From contig NZ_CP073720.1 of the NCBI RefSeq assembly GCF_025137375.1, positions 62,001 through 126,000 on the forward strand: DNA of 64,000 bases, given 5' to 3'. Below are positions 1 through 8,400 of the stretch, in pieces. A program made the position numbers and the translations under genes. The notes beneath the pieces were generated by a model. The model did not search any database. It saw only the letters and a program-made list of their open reading frames with translations, and was not told the DNA's origin. Position 1 is the first letter of the stretch, and each line of letters starts with the position of its first letter. This DNA comes from Dactylosporangium fulvum. Lineage in GTDB: Bacteria > Actinomycetota > Actinomycetes > Mycobacteriales > Micromonosporaceae.

Positions 1-1008
1 ATCAACGCGCGCGGCGAGGACATCACGCTCGACATCCGCGGGCAGGAGCGGCTGCAGGCGCAGTCCGACTCGATCGCCGCCGAGTCGGCGTGCACAAGCG
101 TCCAGTTCCACCTCCAGGTGGCCCCCGAGGACTTCGCCCTGCACTGGAACGCCTCGCAGGCCATCGCCGGTATGCAGGTGGCGGTGGGGGCGAACTCGCC
201 GTACCTCTTCGGGAAGCGACTCTGGGCGGAGACCCGCATCGCACTGTTCGAGCAGGCCACCGACACCCGGCCCGAGGAGCTCAAGGCACAGGGCGTGCGG
301 CCCCGGGTGTGGTTCGGCGAGCGGTGGATCACGTCGATCTTCGACCTGTTCGAGGAGAACGTTCGGTACTTCCCGCCGCTGCTGCCGATCACCGACGACG
401 AGGACCCGGTGGCGGTGCTCGAGGCCGGCGGCGTGCCGCACCTCGGTGAGCTGCGGCTGCACAACGGCACCATCTACCGCTGGAACCGGCCGATCTACGA
501 CATCATGAACGGCCGCCCTCACCTACGTGTGGAAAACCGGGTGCTGCCCGCCGGACCGACGGTGGTCGACCAGCTGGCCAACGCCGCGTTCTACTTCGGG
601 CTCGTCGGCGAACTGGTCCAGCACGACCGGCCGATCTGGACGCAGCTGCCGTTCTCCTCCGCCGAGGAGAACTTCCACACCGCCGCCCGGGAGGGCCTCG
701 ATGCGCGCCTGTGGTGGCCGGGCCTCGGTGAGGTACGCGCCGGTGAACTGGTCCTCGACGAGATGCTCCCGATGGCGTCGGCCGGCCTGGACCGCTTCGG
801 TGTGCAGCCGGCGACCCGCGACCGGCTGCTGGGCGTCATCGAAGGACGCTGCCGCACCGGCCACAACGGCGCCGCCTGGCAGACCGAGGTGGTGCGCGAC
901 CTCCAGGAGCGGCACCATCTCGACCGGACGTCGGCCCTGCGGCAGATGCTGCTGCGCTACAGCGAAGGCCTGCACGCCAACGAGCCGGTCCACACCTGGC
1001 CCGTGTAG
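1..1008 (+). CDS. Glutamate-cysteine ligase family protein (5' partial)
   Basis: The window opens inside this gene, so the N-terminal part is outside; 335 residues are read in the frame ending at 1008. It resembles the glutamate-cysteine ligase (GCS2-type) proteins of Micromonosporaceae, cytoplasmic enzymes that join glutamate to cysteine with ATP. Family-like stretches are SACTSVQFHLQV, GANSPYLFGKRLWAETR and PFSSAEENFHTAAREG. In actinomycetes such enzymes can supply gamma-glutamylcysteine, for example in ergothioneine synthesis (EgtA), but the fragment does not show which product is made. An ATG at 118 lies inside the conserved region and is not the start. The stop lies 6 bp from the stop of the converging gene. 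Confidence 0.8.
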   Translation: MNARGEDITLDIRGQERLQAQSDSIAAESACTSVQFHLQVAPEDFALHWNASQAIAGMQVAVGANSPYLFGKRLWAETRIALFEQATDTRPEELKAQGVRPRVWFGERWITSIFDLFEENVRYFPPLLPITDDEDPVAVLEAGGVPHLGELRLHNGTIYRWNRPIYDIMNGRPHLRVENRVLPAGPTVVDQLANAAFYFGLVGELVQHDRPIWTQLPFSSAEENFHTAAREGLDARLWWPGLGEVRAGELVLDEMLPMASAGLDRFGVQPATRDRLLGVIEGRCRTGHNGAAWQTEVVRDLQERHHLDRTSALRQMLLRYSEGLHANEPVHTWPV

Positions 1009-1014
1009 GGTTCG

Positions 1015-2379
1015 CTACTCGGCGGGCTTGCCCCGGCCCCGGCTCTTGCGGCCCGACGTGGGCTTGGCCGGCGCGGGATCGGCCGGCGACTCGGGCCACA
1101 GCGGGGTGACCGGGGCACGGCCGGCCTGGCCCGACGACGAGCCGGCCGGGACGGCCGGCTCGTCCACAGTGTCCTCGGCGTAGGCGCGGTTCGCCGACTC
1201 CGACGTGTAGGTGCGGCCGGACTTCTCACCGCTGCCGTAGGCCCGGGCCGGTGCGTAGGCGTCCGACTCCAGATCCTTGGCCGAGTCGACGTCGGCGCCG
1301 ACCGTCACCGGCTCCTTCTCCGTGTCCTCGGGCGCCGTCCACGGGTCGTCGACGCTCTCACCGGCGGCCGACCGGCGGCGTGCCTCGGCGGTGTCCGCAT
1401 CGGCCAGGGCCGCGGTCCAGTCGGAGTATTCGGCGGCGGAGCGCGTGTCACGATCTTCGGCGGACGCCTTGCGGGCGGCACGGGCCTGGGCGCGGGAGCG
1501 TGGCGTGCCGATCGCGGAGACGATGACCGAGCCGGCGAGGCCGGCGAGCACCGCATAGGGCGCGATGACAAACGCCGACAGGTGCTGGTCACGCTCGCCG
1601 AGGGCGGGCACGGCCAGGAAGTAGGCGATCGCCACGAGTAACGGTCCGGCGGCTCCGGAGATCGCGACGCCGACCCGGTTGTCGCCGCGGCGGCCGGCGG
1701 GCCAGGCCGCCAGCGCGCCGATGATCAGCGCGGTGGCCAGCATGAGCAGCGCACCTGGGAGGTTGACCATGCCGCGGATCCAGACCGCGTCGGTGAACTG
1801 CCAGGTGCCGAGCTGGGCGGCGATGGCCGTGTCGCCCTCGACCCGCACGACGTCGGCGACCGCGACGACGGCGAGTGTCCACAGCCAGGCCGACGAGGCG
1901 ATGATGTTGGCCGCGATCGCCCGGGCGGTCAGCGCGCCGATCGCGAGCAGCAGGCCGACGATGATGCCGGCGACCGCATATCCACCGGCGGTGAAGTATG
2001 GCGCGGCGTTGTCGGGCCGGGGCGTCCGCGCGGGGATCGCCACCAGCGGCACGATGATGAGTGAGCCCACGGCCGCGGCGAGCGCGGTCACGACCCGCCA
2101 GGCGATCATCAGGGCCTGTCCGGCGGCGCTGTGCGGATTGGCCGGGACCGGTGCTCCGCCTGCGGCGAGCCGGTCGGCGCATATGGCGCCGATGACGGTC
2201 GAGGTCGCCGCCAGCCAGGCCACCCAGGCCAGACTGCTGACCCAGACGGTGGCGCTGTCGTCGGCCGGCTGCCACGAGATGATGCCCAGTCCGTAGCCGA
2301 GACCGAGCTGCGCGGCACCCGCGCCCGCCGCGACACCGATCGCGGTGAATATTGAGGTTGCCCAGCTTCGTGCCGCCAT
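1015..2379 (-). CDS. Polytopic membrane protein with charged C-terminal tail
   Basis: I do not recognise a named family. The 454-residue product has about eight hydrophobic segments in its first 290 residues (the first at about 5-27, the last at about 268-290). A hydrophilic, acidic tail of about 160 residues follows and ends in a basic SGRKSRGRGKPAE. This suggests an inner-membrane protein with a cytoplasmic, probably disordered tail. No transporter signature, enzyme motif or signal peptidase site was seen. It is transcribed alone and converges on the ligase gene. The ATG at 2379 is the only start that keeps the whole first membrane segment. Confidence 0.75.
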   Translation of the reverse strand: MAARSWATSIFTAIGVAAGAGAAQLGLGYGLGIISWQPADDSATVWVSSLAWVAWLAATSTVIGAICADRLAAGGAPVPANPHSAAGQALMIAWRVVTALAAAVGSLIIVPLVAIPARTPRPDNAAPYFTAGGYAVAGIIVGLLLAIGALTARAIAANIIASSAWLWTLAVVAVADVVRVEGDTAIAAQLGTWQFTDAVWIRGMVNLPGALLMLATALIIGALAAWPAGRRGDNRVGVAISGAAGPLLVAIAYFLAVPALGERDQHLSAFVIAPYAVLAGLAGSVIVSAIGTPRSRAQARAARKASAEDRDTRSAAEYSDWTAALADADTAEARRRSAAGESVDDPWTAPEDTEKEPVTVGADVDSAKDLESDAYAPARAYGSGEKSGRTYTSESANRAYAEDTVDEPAVPAGSSSGQAGRAPVTPLWPESPADPAPAKPTSGRKSRGRGKPAE

Positions 2380-2533
2380 GCCGCGCAGCGTACGCCCAGC
2401 TGTCCAACCAGGCGAGTCGATGTCGTGGGAACGTCAGCCGCACTACGGAGGGTGGGTTACAGGTGGCGCAGCGGCGGGAATCAGTACGTCGCGGCGCCTT
2501 CGTGGCGCCGGGACAAGGTGGTGAACTGGACCT

Positions 2534-3310
2534 ATGCCGCACAGCCCGGACCAGTCGTCCGAGCCGGACCGGACACAGCCGTTCGGGCAGCCGGGACCGG
2601 AGTCGGACCAGACCCGGCCGTTTCGCCCGCTCGACGAGCAGGGGCCGGACGAGACGGTGCACGATGTGCCACCGCCGCCGGCGGCGGATCCGACCGCGGT
2701 CCAGCCGCCGGTCGACGACGCGCCGCGCTGGTCCGCCCGGGCCAACGTGCCGCGGCCCGGGGACCCCGGTTTCCGCCGTCCTGCCCCGCAGGAGTGGGTC
2801 ACCGAAGAGGAGGACCCGTATCAGGGGCGGTCGTGGCTGACCCCGGTGATCGTCGGCATGGTGGCCCTTGTCCTGGTGGCCGTCCTGACCACCGGCATCT
2901 GGCTGATCTACCGTGCGACGGAGCAGGGTGCGAACACGCCGGAAGACCCGGCGCCGGCGCTGTCGGTGGGCAGCTCGGCCGTACCGTTGCCGACAACCGC
3001 GGCCACGACGGAGGAGGTGCCCTCGTCCGAGCCGGCGCCCACGACCACCGCGCCGTCACCCGCCGGCCCGGTCGTCGTGCCCCGCCTGCGCGGTGCGACG
3101 CTCGCGGAGGCGACCGTAAAGCTGCAGGTGCTGGGGCTGAACGTGGCCGTCGAGCGCAAGGCCGACGGCTCGGTGGCGCCCGGGGAGGTGCTGTCGACAC
3201 GGCCCGGTGAGGGCGAGGCGGTCGAGCCGGGTGACACGGTCACGCTGGTGGTCGCCACCGCGCCGGTCACCGTCTCGCCGCCGTCGGTGCCGGCGCCGTC
3301 GGCGTCATGA
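2534..3310 (+). CDS. Membrane-anchored protein with one PASTA domain
   Basis: The product has 258 residues: a Pro/Asp-rich cytoplasmic part (1-100), one membrane segment (about 101-123, WLTPVIVGMVALVLVAVLTTG), a Thr/Pro-rich linker and one extracellular PASTA domain (about 176-240). PASTA domains bind muropeptides or unlinked peptidoglycan and are best known from PknB-type kinases and PBPs. No kinase or transpeptidase domain is present, so this looks like a stand-alone cell-wall sensor or scaffold. The role is inferred. Two true PASTA kinases lie at 17.3-20.8 kb. The ATG has only a weak ribosome binding site. Confidence 0.85.
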   Translation: MPHSPDQSSEPDRTQPFGQPGPESDQTRPFRPLDEQGPDETVHDVPPPPAADPTAVQPPVDDAPRWSARANVPRPGDPGFRRPAPQEWVTEEEDPYQGRSWLTPVIVGMVALVLVAVLTTGIWLIYRATEQGANTPEDPAPALSVGSSAVPLPTTAATTEEVPSSEPAPTTTAPSPAGPVVVPRLRGATLAEATVKLQVLGLNVAVERKADGSVAPGEVLSTRPGEGEAVEPGDTVTLVVATAPVTVSPPSVPAPSAS

Positions 3311-3345
3311 ACAAGCTCTCGCCCGTCAGACCAGGCGAAAAAAGT

Positions 3346-3397
3346 GATCGAAGGACGGACCCCGGCTCTTCGACAGCCTGGGATCCACCCTTCGATC
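3346..3397. terminator. Inverted repeat between converging genes
   Basis: GATCGAAGG at 3346-3354 pairs with CCTTCGATC at 3389-3397 between the PASTA gene and the converging small gene. It could act as a bidirectional terminator. There is no clear T run, so the call is tentative. Confidence 0.4.
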
Positions 3398-3419
3398 GCG
3401 GTGTGCGGGAAGATGCGGA

Positions 3420-3683
3420 CTATCCCACCGGCACTGGCATGCGGGCGGCCGGGACGCGCGAGGTTCGCGTGATGAAGCCGGGCTGCAGGCCCTGGAGCAG
3501 GACGAAGATGGACCGGCGCTCGACGGCGTCGCCGCTGGCGTTGAGTTGGTAGCCGTCCAGCCATGCCCAGCCGTCGTAGGTCTGCCAGTCGTGAACCCTG
3601 ATCACCCGGAACAGCATCGGCGACGTGAACTGCACACTCGCGGTCTTTGTCACGCGCAGGACGTCACCGGTTCTCGGTAACAC
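3420..3683 (-). CDS. Small conserved-looking hypothetical protein, divergent from the Scr1-type regulator
   Basis: No named family was recognised. The frame is open further upstream, but GTG at 3683 has a GGGAG ribosome binding site 8 bases before it, giving 87 residues; the upstream extension is low in recognisable content. The core around FRVIRVHDWQTYDGWAWLDGYQLN and FVLLQGLQPGF looks like a compact folded domain. The second codon is TTA, the rare leucine codon in high-GC actinomycetes; TTA genes in Streptomyces depend on bldA tRNA. The gene diverges from the regulator at 4011. Confidence 0.6.
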   Translation of the reverse strand: MLPRTGDVLRVTKTASVQFTSPMLFRVIRVHDWQTYDGWAWLDGYQLNASGDAVERRSIFVLLQGLQPGFITRTSRVPAARMPVPVG

Positions 3684-4010
3684 AGTAGGACTCCCGTCTT
3701 CCGTCGGCGTGTCGGGGAAGGTCGGTGGCGGCCAGGTTTCGCGTCCAGAGCCATCACCGCCGATCGGTCCGATCGTTTGTCGCTGCGTCCGCAAAGGTGA
3801 AAGTGTTCCGCCCAGGTGAACACTCCGTAACCTCGGCCACACGGACAGGTTGCCCCAGAACCTCAAGACATGCAACTTGCAAGACGAACTTTCCATCGTG
3901 CGTATGAGTTGCCGGATGTTGTGCCGTCGTCGCCTTGCGCGGTCCTAGGATGTTGCCCTGATCTATACGTGACGTGACTACGTACGATCTCGGCGCGGAG
4001 GTGCGACAGC
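3684..4010. other. Divergent intergenic region, no gene seen
   Basis: About 330 bp separate the small minus-strand gene from the Scr1-type regulator. Only short frames without ribosome binding sites are present. Promoters for both directions must lie here, but no convincing -35/-10 pair was found. A short ACGTGACGTGACTACGTACG stretch lies at about 3967. Confidence 0.5.
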
Positions 4011-4859
4011 GTGGCAAGTCGTCGAGGCAGTCCGACCCTGCGGCGCCGGCAGCTCGGGATGGAGCTGCGCCGGCTCCGGGAGGCTGCGCACGTCACGATC
4101 GATCAGGTCGCCGAGCGCCTGGAGTGCTCCGGCTCCAAGATCTCCCGCATCGAGACCGGGCAGACCGGCGTGACCCCGCGGGACGTGCGGGACATGCTCG
4201 ACATCTACGGCGTGGACCCGGACTACGCCGACCAGTTGCTGAAGATCGCGCGCGAGGCGCGGCAGAAGGGTTGGTGGCAGCTCTACGGCGACGTGCTGAC
4301 GGGTGCCTATGTCGGGCTCGAGGCGGCCGCCGATCACATACGCTCCTATGAGGCGCTCGTCGTGCCTGGCCTGTTGCAGACGGAGGAGTACGCGCAGGCC
4401 ATGATCCACGCGGCCCGGCCGGACATCAGCGCCACCGAGGTGGAGAAGCGGGTCCGTGTCCGAATGGGGCGACAGTCGTTACTCACTCAGGATGACCCGA
4501 TCGATCTCTGGGTGGTGCTGGACGAAGCCGTCCTGCGCCGCCCGGTCGGTGGCGGGGCGGTCATGCGCCGGCAACTCGAGCATCTGAGCCTGGCGGCGAG
4601 TTGGCCGAACGTGACCCTTCAGGTGCTGCCCTTTGCCGCCGGAGCTCACGCCGGGATGGACGGGACATTCACGATGTTGCTGTACGACGAGTCCGCCGGA
4701 CAGAATTTCGTGTTCGCTTCGAACGCTGCCGGCGGTCTCTTTCTCGAGAAGGACGACGAGCTTCAGCGCTACGGATTCATCTTTGACTACTTGCGCGCCA
4801 ACGCACTCCGTCCTGACGAGTCAGAGTCTCTGATCGTGAAGCTGGCAAAGGAGCTGTAG
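4011..4859 (+). CDS. XRE-family regulator of the Scr1/DUF5753 type
   Basis: The 282-residue protein has an N-terminal XRE helix-turn-helix (about 12-68: LGMELRRLREAAHVTIDQVAERL, SGSKISRIETG) and a C-terminal DUF5753 domain. Typical C-terminal motifs are YEALVVPGLLQTEEYAQAM, VVLDEAVLRRPVGG and VTLQVLPFAAGAHAGMDGTF. These proteins are annotated as antitoxin-like partners of the small DUF397 protein encoded next to them. The GTG start is preceded by GGAGG. The gene overlaps the DUF397 gene by one base (TAGTG), so the two are probably translationally coupled. A second such locus is at 57.1-58.2 kb. Confidence 0.9.
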   Translation: MASRRGSPTLRRRQLGMELRRLREAAHVTIDQVAERLECSGSKISRIETGQTGVTPRDVRDMLDIYGVDPDYADQLLKIAREARQKGWWQLYGDVLTGAYVGLEAAADHIRSYEALVVPGLLQTEEYAQAMIHAARPDISATEVEKRVRVRMGRQSLLTQDDPIDLWVVLDEAVLRRPVGGGAVMRRQLEHLSLAASWPNVTLQVLPFAAGAHAGMDGTFTMLLYDESAGQNFVFASNAAGGLFLEKDDELQRYGFIFDYLRANALRPDESESLIVKLAKEL

Positions 4860-5086
4860 TGAAGATCGAAGCCAAGGGCTTCAGCGTGAGCCTCGACGGT
4901 GCCGTTTGGCGCAAAAGTACCCGCAGCGGTCCCTACTCCGACAACTGTGTCGAGGTGGCGTTCGTCGGCGGGGCGGTCGCCCTGCGCGATTCGAAGGACC
5001 GGGCCGGGGCGGTGCTGCTGTTCACCCCGGAAGAGTGGCTGGCCTTCGTCGACGGCACCAAGGACGGGGAGTTCGACCTGGCGTAG
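4859..5086 (+). CDS. DUF397 domain protein
   Basis: The product has 75 residues with the DUF397 pattern: VWRKSTRSGPYSDNCVEVAF, then VALRDSKD, then FTPEEWLAFVDGTKDGEFDL. DUF397 proteins almost always follow an Scr1/DUF5753 regulator in actinomycetes and have been proposed as the toxin-like partner. The biochemical activity is not established. The GTG start overlaps the regulator's TAG. Confidence 0.9.
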   Translation: MKIEAKGFSVSLDGAVWRKSTRSGPYSDNCVEVAFVGGAVALRDSKDRAGAVLLFTPEEWLAFVDGTKDGEFDLA

Positions 5087-5247
5087 GAATGCGCCGGGCG
5101 CGTCGACCGGTCCGTTTCCGCACGCGCGGAGCGGGCCGGTCGTTTTTGTGTTTTCTGCCGGGAGCGTGGCCGTTGCGCCCGGATCGTCGTTGTATGTGTG
5201 AGTGTCGCACCTCGGCATTTCCCCCGAGTGAGATAAGGCTTGCACCG

Positions 5248-5817
5248 ATGAACATTGGCCCCGACAACTTCGGCAACGGATCGTCGAAGACCGACGACCG
5301 TTTCTCCGGGCAGCTGGGCAGTTACCGCCCGGGCGGTCGCCGGGACGCCGGCATCGGCGACGGGCCGATCGACGACCTGTCGCCGCGCAACGGCTCGCTG
5401 GACAGCTCTTTGATCGGCGGGTCGCTGACGCCGCCCAAGCTGCCCGAATCCTCACTGGTGGCGGACATGGGACCGCTGACCGGAGGATCACTCTCCTCGG
5501 GTTCACTGTCCTCGGGTTCGTTGTCCTCGGGTTCGTTGTCCTCGGGTTCGTTGTCCTCGGGTTCGTTGTCCTCGGGTTCGTTGTCCTCGGGTTCGTTGTC
5601 CTCGGGCCCGCTGGACGAGCCCATGTTCGGCCGGGACCCCTGGCTCGACGCGGCGCCCAGCGGATCGATGGCCGATCACCCGCTGCTGCGCGGCCTGCTC
5701 ATGGAGTTGCCGCCGAAGGGCACGTTGCCGCAGCAGGAGTGGCTGGACCGCTGGTTCGAGGCGGCCCGGTCGATCCTCGAGCTGATCTACTCCCACGAGG
5801 CCCGTTCCCTGAAGTAG
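5248..5817 (+). CDS. Protein with a Gly-Ser-Leu-Ser-Ser tandem repeat
   Basis: Translation from ATG 5248 (AAGG upstream) gives 189 residues. The N-terminal part is polar; residues about 82-121 are eight five-residue units of the form LSSGS encoded by an exact 15-bp minisatellite. The last 60 residues (FGRDPWLDAAPSGSMADHP, then LPQQEWLDRWFEAARSILEL) look amphipathic and folded. No signal peptide or membrane segment was seen. The function is unknown. Its position 160 bp downstream of DUF397 may be accidental. A longer in-frame reading from 4906 runs through the DUF397 gene in another frame and is not the gene. Confidence 0.7.
   Translation: MNIGPDNFGNGSSKTDDRFSGQLGSYRPGGRRDAGIGDGPIDDLSPRNGSLDSSLIGGSLTPPKLPESSLVADMGPLTGGSLSSGSLSSGSLSSGSLSSGSLSSGSLSSGSLSSGSLSSGPLDEPMFGRDPWLDAAPSGSMADHPLLRGLLMELPPKGTLPQQEWLDRWFEAARSILELIYSHEARSLK
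5491..5610 (+). repeat. 15-bp coding minisatellite, eight units
   Basis: Eight head-to-tail 15-bp units run from 5491 to 5610. The five central units (5521-5595) are identical TTGTCCTCGGGTTCG, and the outer ones carry one to three substitutions. Each unit encodes LSSGS/P. Copy number changes would leave the frame intact. Confidence 0.95.
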
Positions 5818-5955
5818 CAGGTCCGTCGCACAGCCCGCCGTCTATCGACAGGTCGATCTCCAGCCTGTACAAAGCATGGAGGACTCGACCTGGGGAGGTC
5901 GGACGGGCTCCGGTGCGCCGAACGGGTGACCGGGGCCCGTCGTTACGTTGGGACC

Positions 5956-6915
5956 ATGACGCATCCGAAGATCGAGCTGCACGTTCATCTCGAAGGCGCC
6001 GTGCCGCCGGCGACCCTCCTGGAGATCGCGCGCCGCAACGAACTGCCGCTGCCCGCCGACACCGTCGAGGGCGTGCAGGAACTCTACGAGTTCACCGACT
6101 TCGCGAAGTTCGTCCAGGTGTGGATCCTGACCACCAACTGCCTGCGCACGGCGGCGGACTTCCGGCAGATCGTGGTCGACTACGCGGGCGTGGCGGCCGG
6201 TCACGGCGCGGTCTACCTGGAGGCGATCTTCTCGCCCGGCGAGCGGGTCCAGCGCGGCGTCGCCTGGGAGGACCTGTTCGAGGGCTACACCGATGGCATC
6301 GTCGAGGCGCGGGAGCGGCACGGGGTCATCGTGCGGCTGACCCCCGACCTCTACCGTGGCATGCCTGTCGAACTGGCCGAGGACGTGGCCCGCTGGAGTG
6401 CGCGGTACCGCGACCGCGGGATCGTCGGGCTCGGCCTGGGCGGCGACGAGCGGGCCAGTTCGGCGCTGCTCTACGCGAAGGCGTTCGAGATCGCCCGTGA
6501 CGGCGGTCTCGCGGTGGTGCCCCACGCCGGGGAGTCGGCGGGTGCCGAGTCGGTGCGGGAGATGCTCAGCCTGGAACCCGACCGGCTGCGGCACGGCATT
6601 CGTGCCGTGGAGGATGCGGCCGTACTGGCCGAGATCGTCGACCGCGGCCTCGTGCTGGACGTCTGCCCCACCTCGAACCTGCGCACCCGGTCGGTCCCGT
6701 CGCTGGCCGAGCACCCCCTGCCTGCGCTGGTCGCGGCCGGCGTGCCGTGCACCGTCAACACCGACGACCCGGCTATGTTCAACACGGATCTGGCTCAAGA
6801 ACACCGGATCGCGGCCGATCTCGGACTCGGTGCGCGTGAGGCCTACCTGGCCGGCGTGGCCGGTGCCGCCTGCGACGAAGAGACGCGCGCTCTACTGCTG
6901 AGCAAGATCAGTTGA
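5956..6915 (+). CDS. add: Adenosine deaminase
   Basis: The 319-residue protein is a metal-dependent amidohydrolase that converts adenosine to inosine in purine salvage. The adenosine deaminase motifs appear in order: ELHVHLEGA near the N-terminus (zinc-binding His pair), GLGLGGDE, VPHAGE, CPTSN and NTDDPAMF. The length fits the family. The ATG at 5956 starts MTHPKIELHVHLEG, a typical family N-terminus; an in-frame upstream start at 5926 is less likely. Aminodeoxyfutalosine deaminases of the menaquinone pathway share this fold, so the substrate is not fixed by sequence alone. The gene is monocistronic. Confidence 0.85.
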   Translation: MTHPKIELHVHLEGAVPPATLLEIARRNELPLPADTVEGVQELYEFTDFAKFVQVWILTTNCLRTAADFRQIVVDYAGVAAGHGAVYLEAIFSPGERVQRGVAWEDLFEGYTDGIVEARERHGVIVRLTPDLYRGMPVELAEDVARWSARYRDRGIVGLGLGGDERASSALLYAKAFEIARDGGLAVVPHAGESAGAESVREMLSLEPDRLRHGIRAVEDAAVLAEIVDRGLVLDVCPTSNLRTRSVPSLAEHPLPALVAAGVPCTVNTDDPAMFNTDLAQEHRIAADLGLGAREAYLAGVAGAACDEETRALLLSKIS

Positions 6916-7038
6916 ATCGGTCGAACGGTTGATCGGGTGCCGCCGTCCGGACGACGCGGATGTCGCAAAGTTGATGGTCGATCTTGAAATGTCCGCTTAG
7001 CTTAGTTCGAGTTTGCTGCTGGTAACGGGGAGGCAAGG

Positions 7039-7347
7039 GTGAGTGACGTGACCGATTTGATCTTCGCGTTGATGAGCGGTGGCGGCCTCCTGGCCCTCAG
7101 CATCGGCGCCTTCGGTGTTCTCGACGCCTACAACAAGCGCGGGATCGGCGAGAAGCGCGTCGACTGGCTCATCGCGCTCTACGCGTTCGGCGTTGTCATG
7201 AACATCGTTGCCTATGTCATGCTCGACCGCTGGTACATCGCAGCGCCGCTGGCCCTCATGCTGGTGCCGGCCGAGCGCGCGCTGGACAAGCGGGGCACGT
7301 TCAAGCGGCGTGGCGCCAAGGTCAACGCCATCACCGGCCGCAACTGA
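7039..7347 (+). CDS. Small membrane protein, hypothetical
   Basis: The 102-residue product has three hydrophobic segments (about 4-25, 40-60 and 64-80) and a basic C-terminus. No family name was recognised. The GTG start sits behind GGGGAGG. A strong terminator follows directly, so this is a single-gene transcript. Confidence 0.75.
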   Translation: MSDVTDLIFALMSGGGLLALSIGAFGVLDAYNKRGIGEKRVDWLIALYAFGVVMNIVAYVMLDRWYIAAPLALMLVPAERALDKRGTFKRRGAKVNAITGRN

Positions 7348-7353
7348 GACGTC

Positions 7354-7384
7354 AAGGGCCGGCTGCCTCCCGGAGCCGGCCCTT
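7354..7384 (+). terminator. Rho-independent terminator
   Basis: AAGGGCCGGCT pairs with AGCCGGCCCTT across a 9-base loop and is followed by TTC, seven bases after the stop codon of the small membrane protein. Confidence 0.85.
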
Positions 7385-7498
7385 TTCATTGCACTTCGCT
7401 GGTCAGCCTTGATCGTCGGACGGATTCGGCTCCCCGGCCACGGATTTCGACCAAGGTCGACGTTTTGATCGCTCTGCCCTTCAGGGGCCAGCACACAT

Positions 7499-7521
7499 GA
7501 TCGCGAACTTGCCGCAATCAT
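7499..7521. repeat. GATC-ended palindrome, degenerate copy
   Basis: GATCGCGAA, a short loop, then GCAATCATGG. The right arm is mutated, but the ending ATCATGG is shared with the other copies. Confidence 0.5.
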
Positions 7522-7606
7522 GGCCAGGCACCGGCCGAAGTGCACGGGACCGAGCGTTCGGCGAGCTCGCGCCACGACAGTCCTCGGCCTCCCGCAATCA
7601 GTTTCA

Positions 7607-7654
7607 GATCACGAAAACCCGGTGCTGTTCCAGCAATACCGAGTCTCCGTGATC
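7607..7654. repeat. GATC-ended palindrome
   Basis: GATCACG at 7607-7613 pairs with CGTGATC at 7648-7654 and is followed by ATGA. The loop is about 34 bases. It belongs to the family also seen at 7772, 8279 and 8506. Confidence 0.65.
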
Positions 7655-7771
7655 ATGAAGCAGGCCGGCAACTCGTCCCGGGCTACAGCATTCGACCAAG
7701 GCCGCCCCGCCGATCGCAGCTGCTGCGGAGTCCGGCCGCAACTGCGACCAGCCTCAGCCGCCGCGCTCGGT

Positions 7772-7792
7772 GATCGCGAACATCTCGCGATC
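7772..7792. repeat. GATC-ended palindrome, perfect arms
   Basis: GATCGCGA, five bases, TCGCGATC, then ATGGG. The arms are eight bases and fully complementary. Confidence 0.75.
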
Positions 7793-7840
7793 ATGGGCGC
7801 GGTGGTTGAGCGCGGCCGGGTGGTGCGGCTGCGGTTCGTA

Positions 7841-8068
7841 GATCAAGGGAAAACTTCGGGTTGCCTGGGAGCCTGTTGCGCAATTCGCTGGGACGGCGTC
7901 GGCGGCCCAACTACGCGCCGATCTTGGAGTTGTGGCGCCATGAACCTCCGAATTTGTCCGGATTTGTCAAGGACCACAACTCCAAGATCGGCGCGGTTGT
8001 CGGGGTTGACGCGCGAGGGATCCGAATTACGCAACAGGCTCCTGGACAGCCAGATGTTTCCGATGATC
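7841..8068. repeat. 228-bp imperfect palindrome
   Basis: Two 95-bp arms (7841-7935 and 7974-8068) are inverted copies around a 38-bp centre. The inner 21 bp are perfectly complementary (7915-7935 against 7974-7994). A further match of about 14 bp contains AGCCTGTTGCG, and both outer ends carry GATC (7841 and 8065). It could fold into a long hairpin RNA, or be a transposon-derived miniature element. No transposase gene is nearby. Confidence 0.8.
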
Positions 8069-8109
8069 AAGCAACCCGGGTCAGGCCAAGCGCGGAGCGC
8101 GGCCGCCCC

Positions 8110-8193
8110 GGACGGCGGGCTCCGGACGGCGGGCTCCGGACGGCGGGCTCCGGACGGCGGGCTCCGGACGGCGGGCTCCGGACGGCGGCCCCG
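8110..8193. repeat. 14-bp tandem repeat
   Basis: GGACGGCGGGCTCC is repeated head to tail: five exact units and one degenerate final unit. There are no spacers, so it is not a CRISPR array. Confidence 0.9.
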
Positions 8194-8278
8194 GACGCCG
8201 CGAACCGGCACCGCGAACCGGCACCGCGAGGGCACGGCTGGGTGCGCGGCCCGGCACCGCTTGACAAGATCTTTCGCA

Positions 8279-8326
8279 GATCACGGAACTTCTGAGGGGC
8301 TGGAGCCCCGCGAAACGTCCGTGATC
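8279..8326. repeat. GATC-ended palindrome with inner hairpin
   Basis: GATCACGGA at 8279-8287 pairs with TCCGTGATC at 8318-8326 and is followed by ATGG. The loop holds a second stem, GGGGCT/AGCCCC. Confidence 0.75.
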
Positions 8327-8400
8327 ATGGACCGCAGCCGGACCGCCCAGCCGTGCTCAGCCGCTGCACCGGTGTCGCCGGTGTCGCCGGGGCCGGTCGC

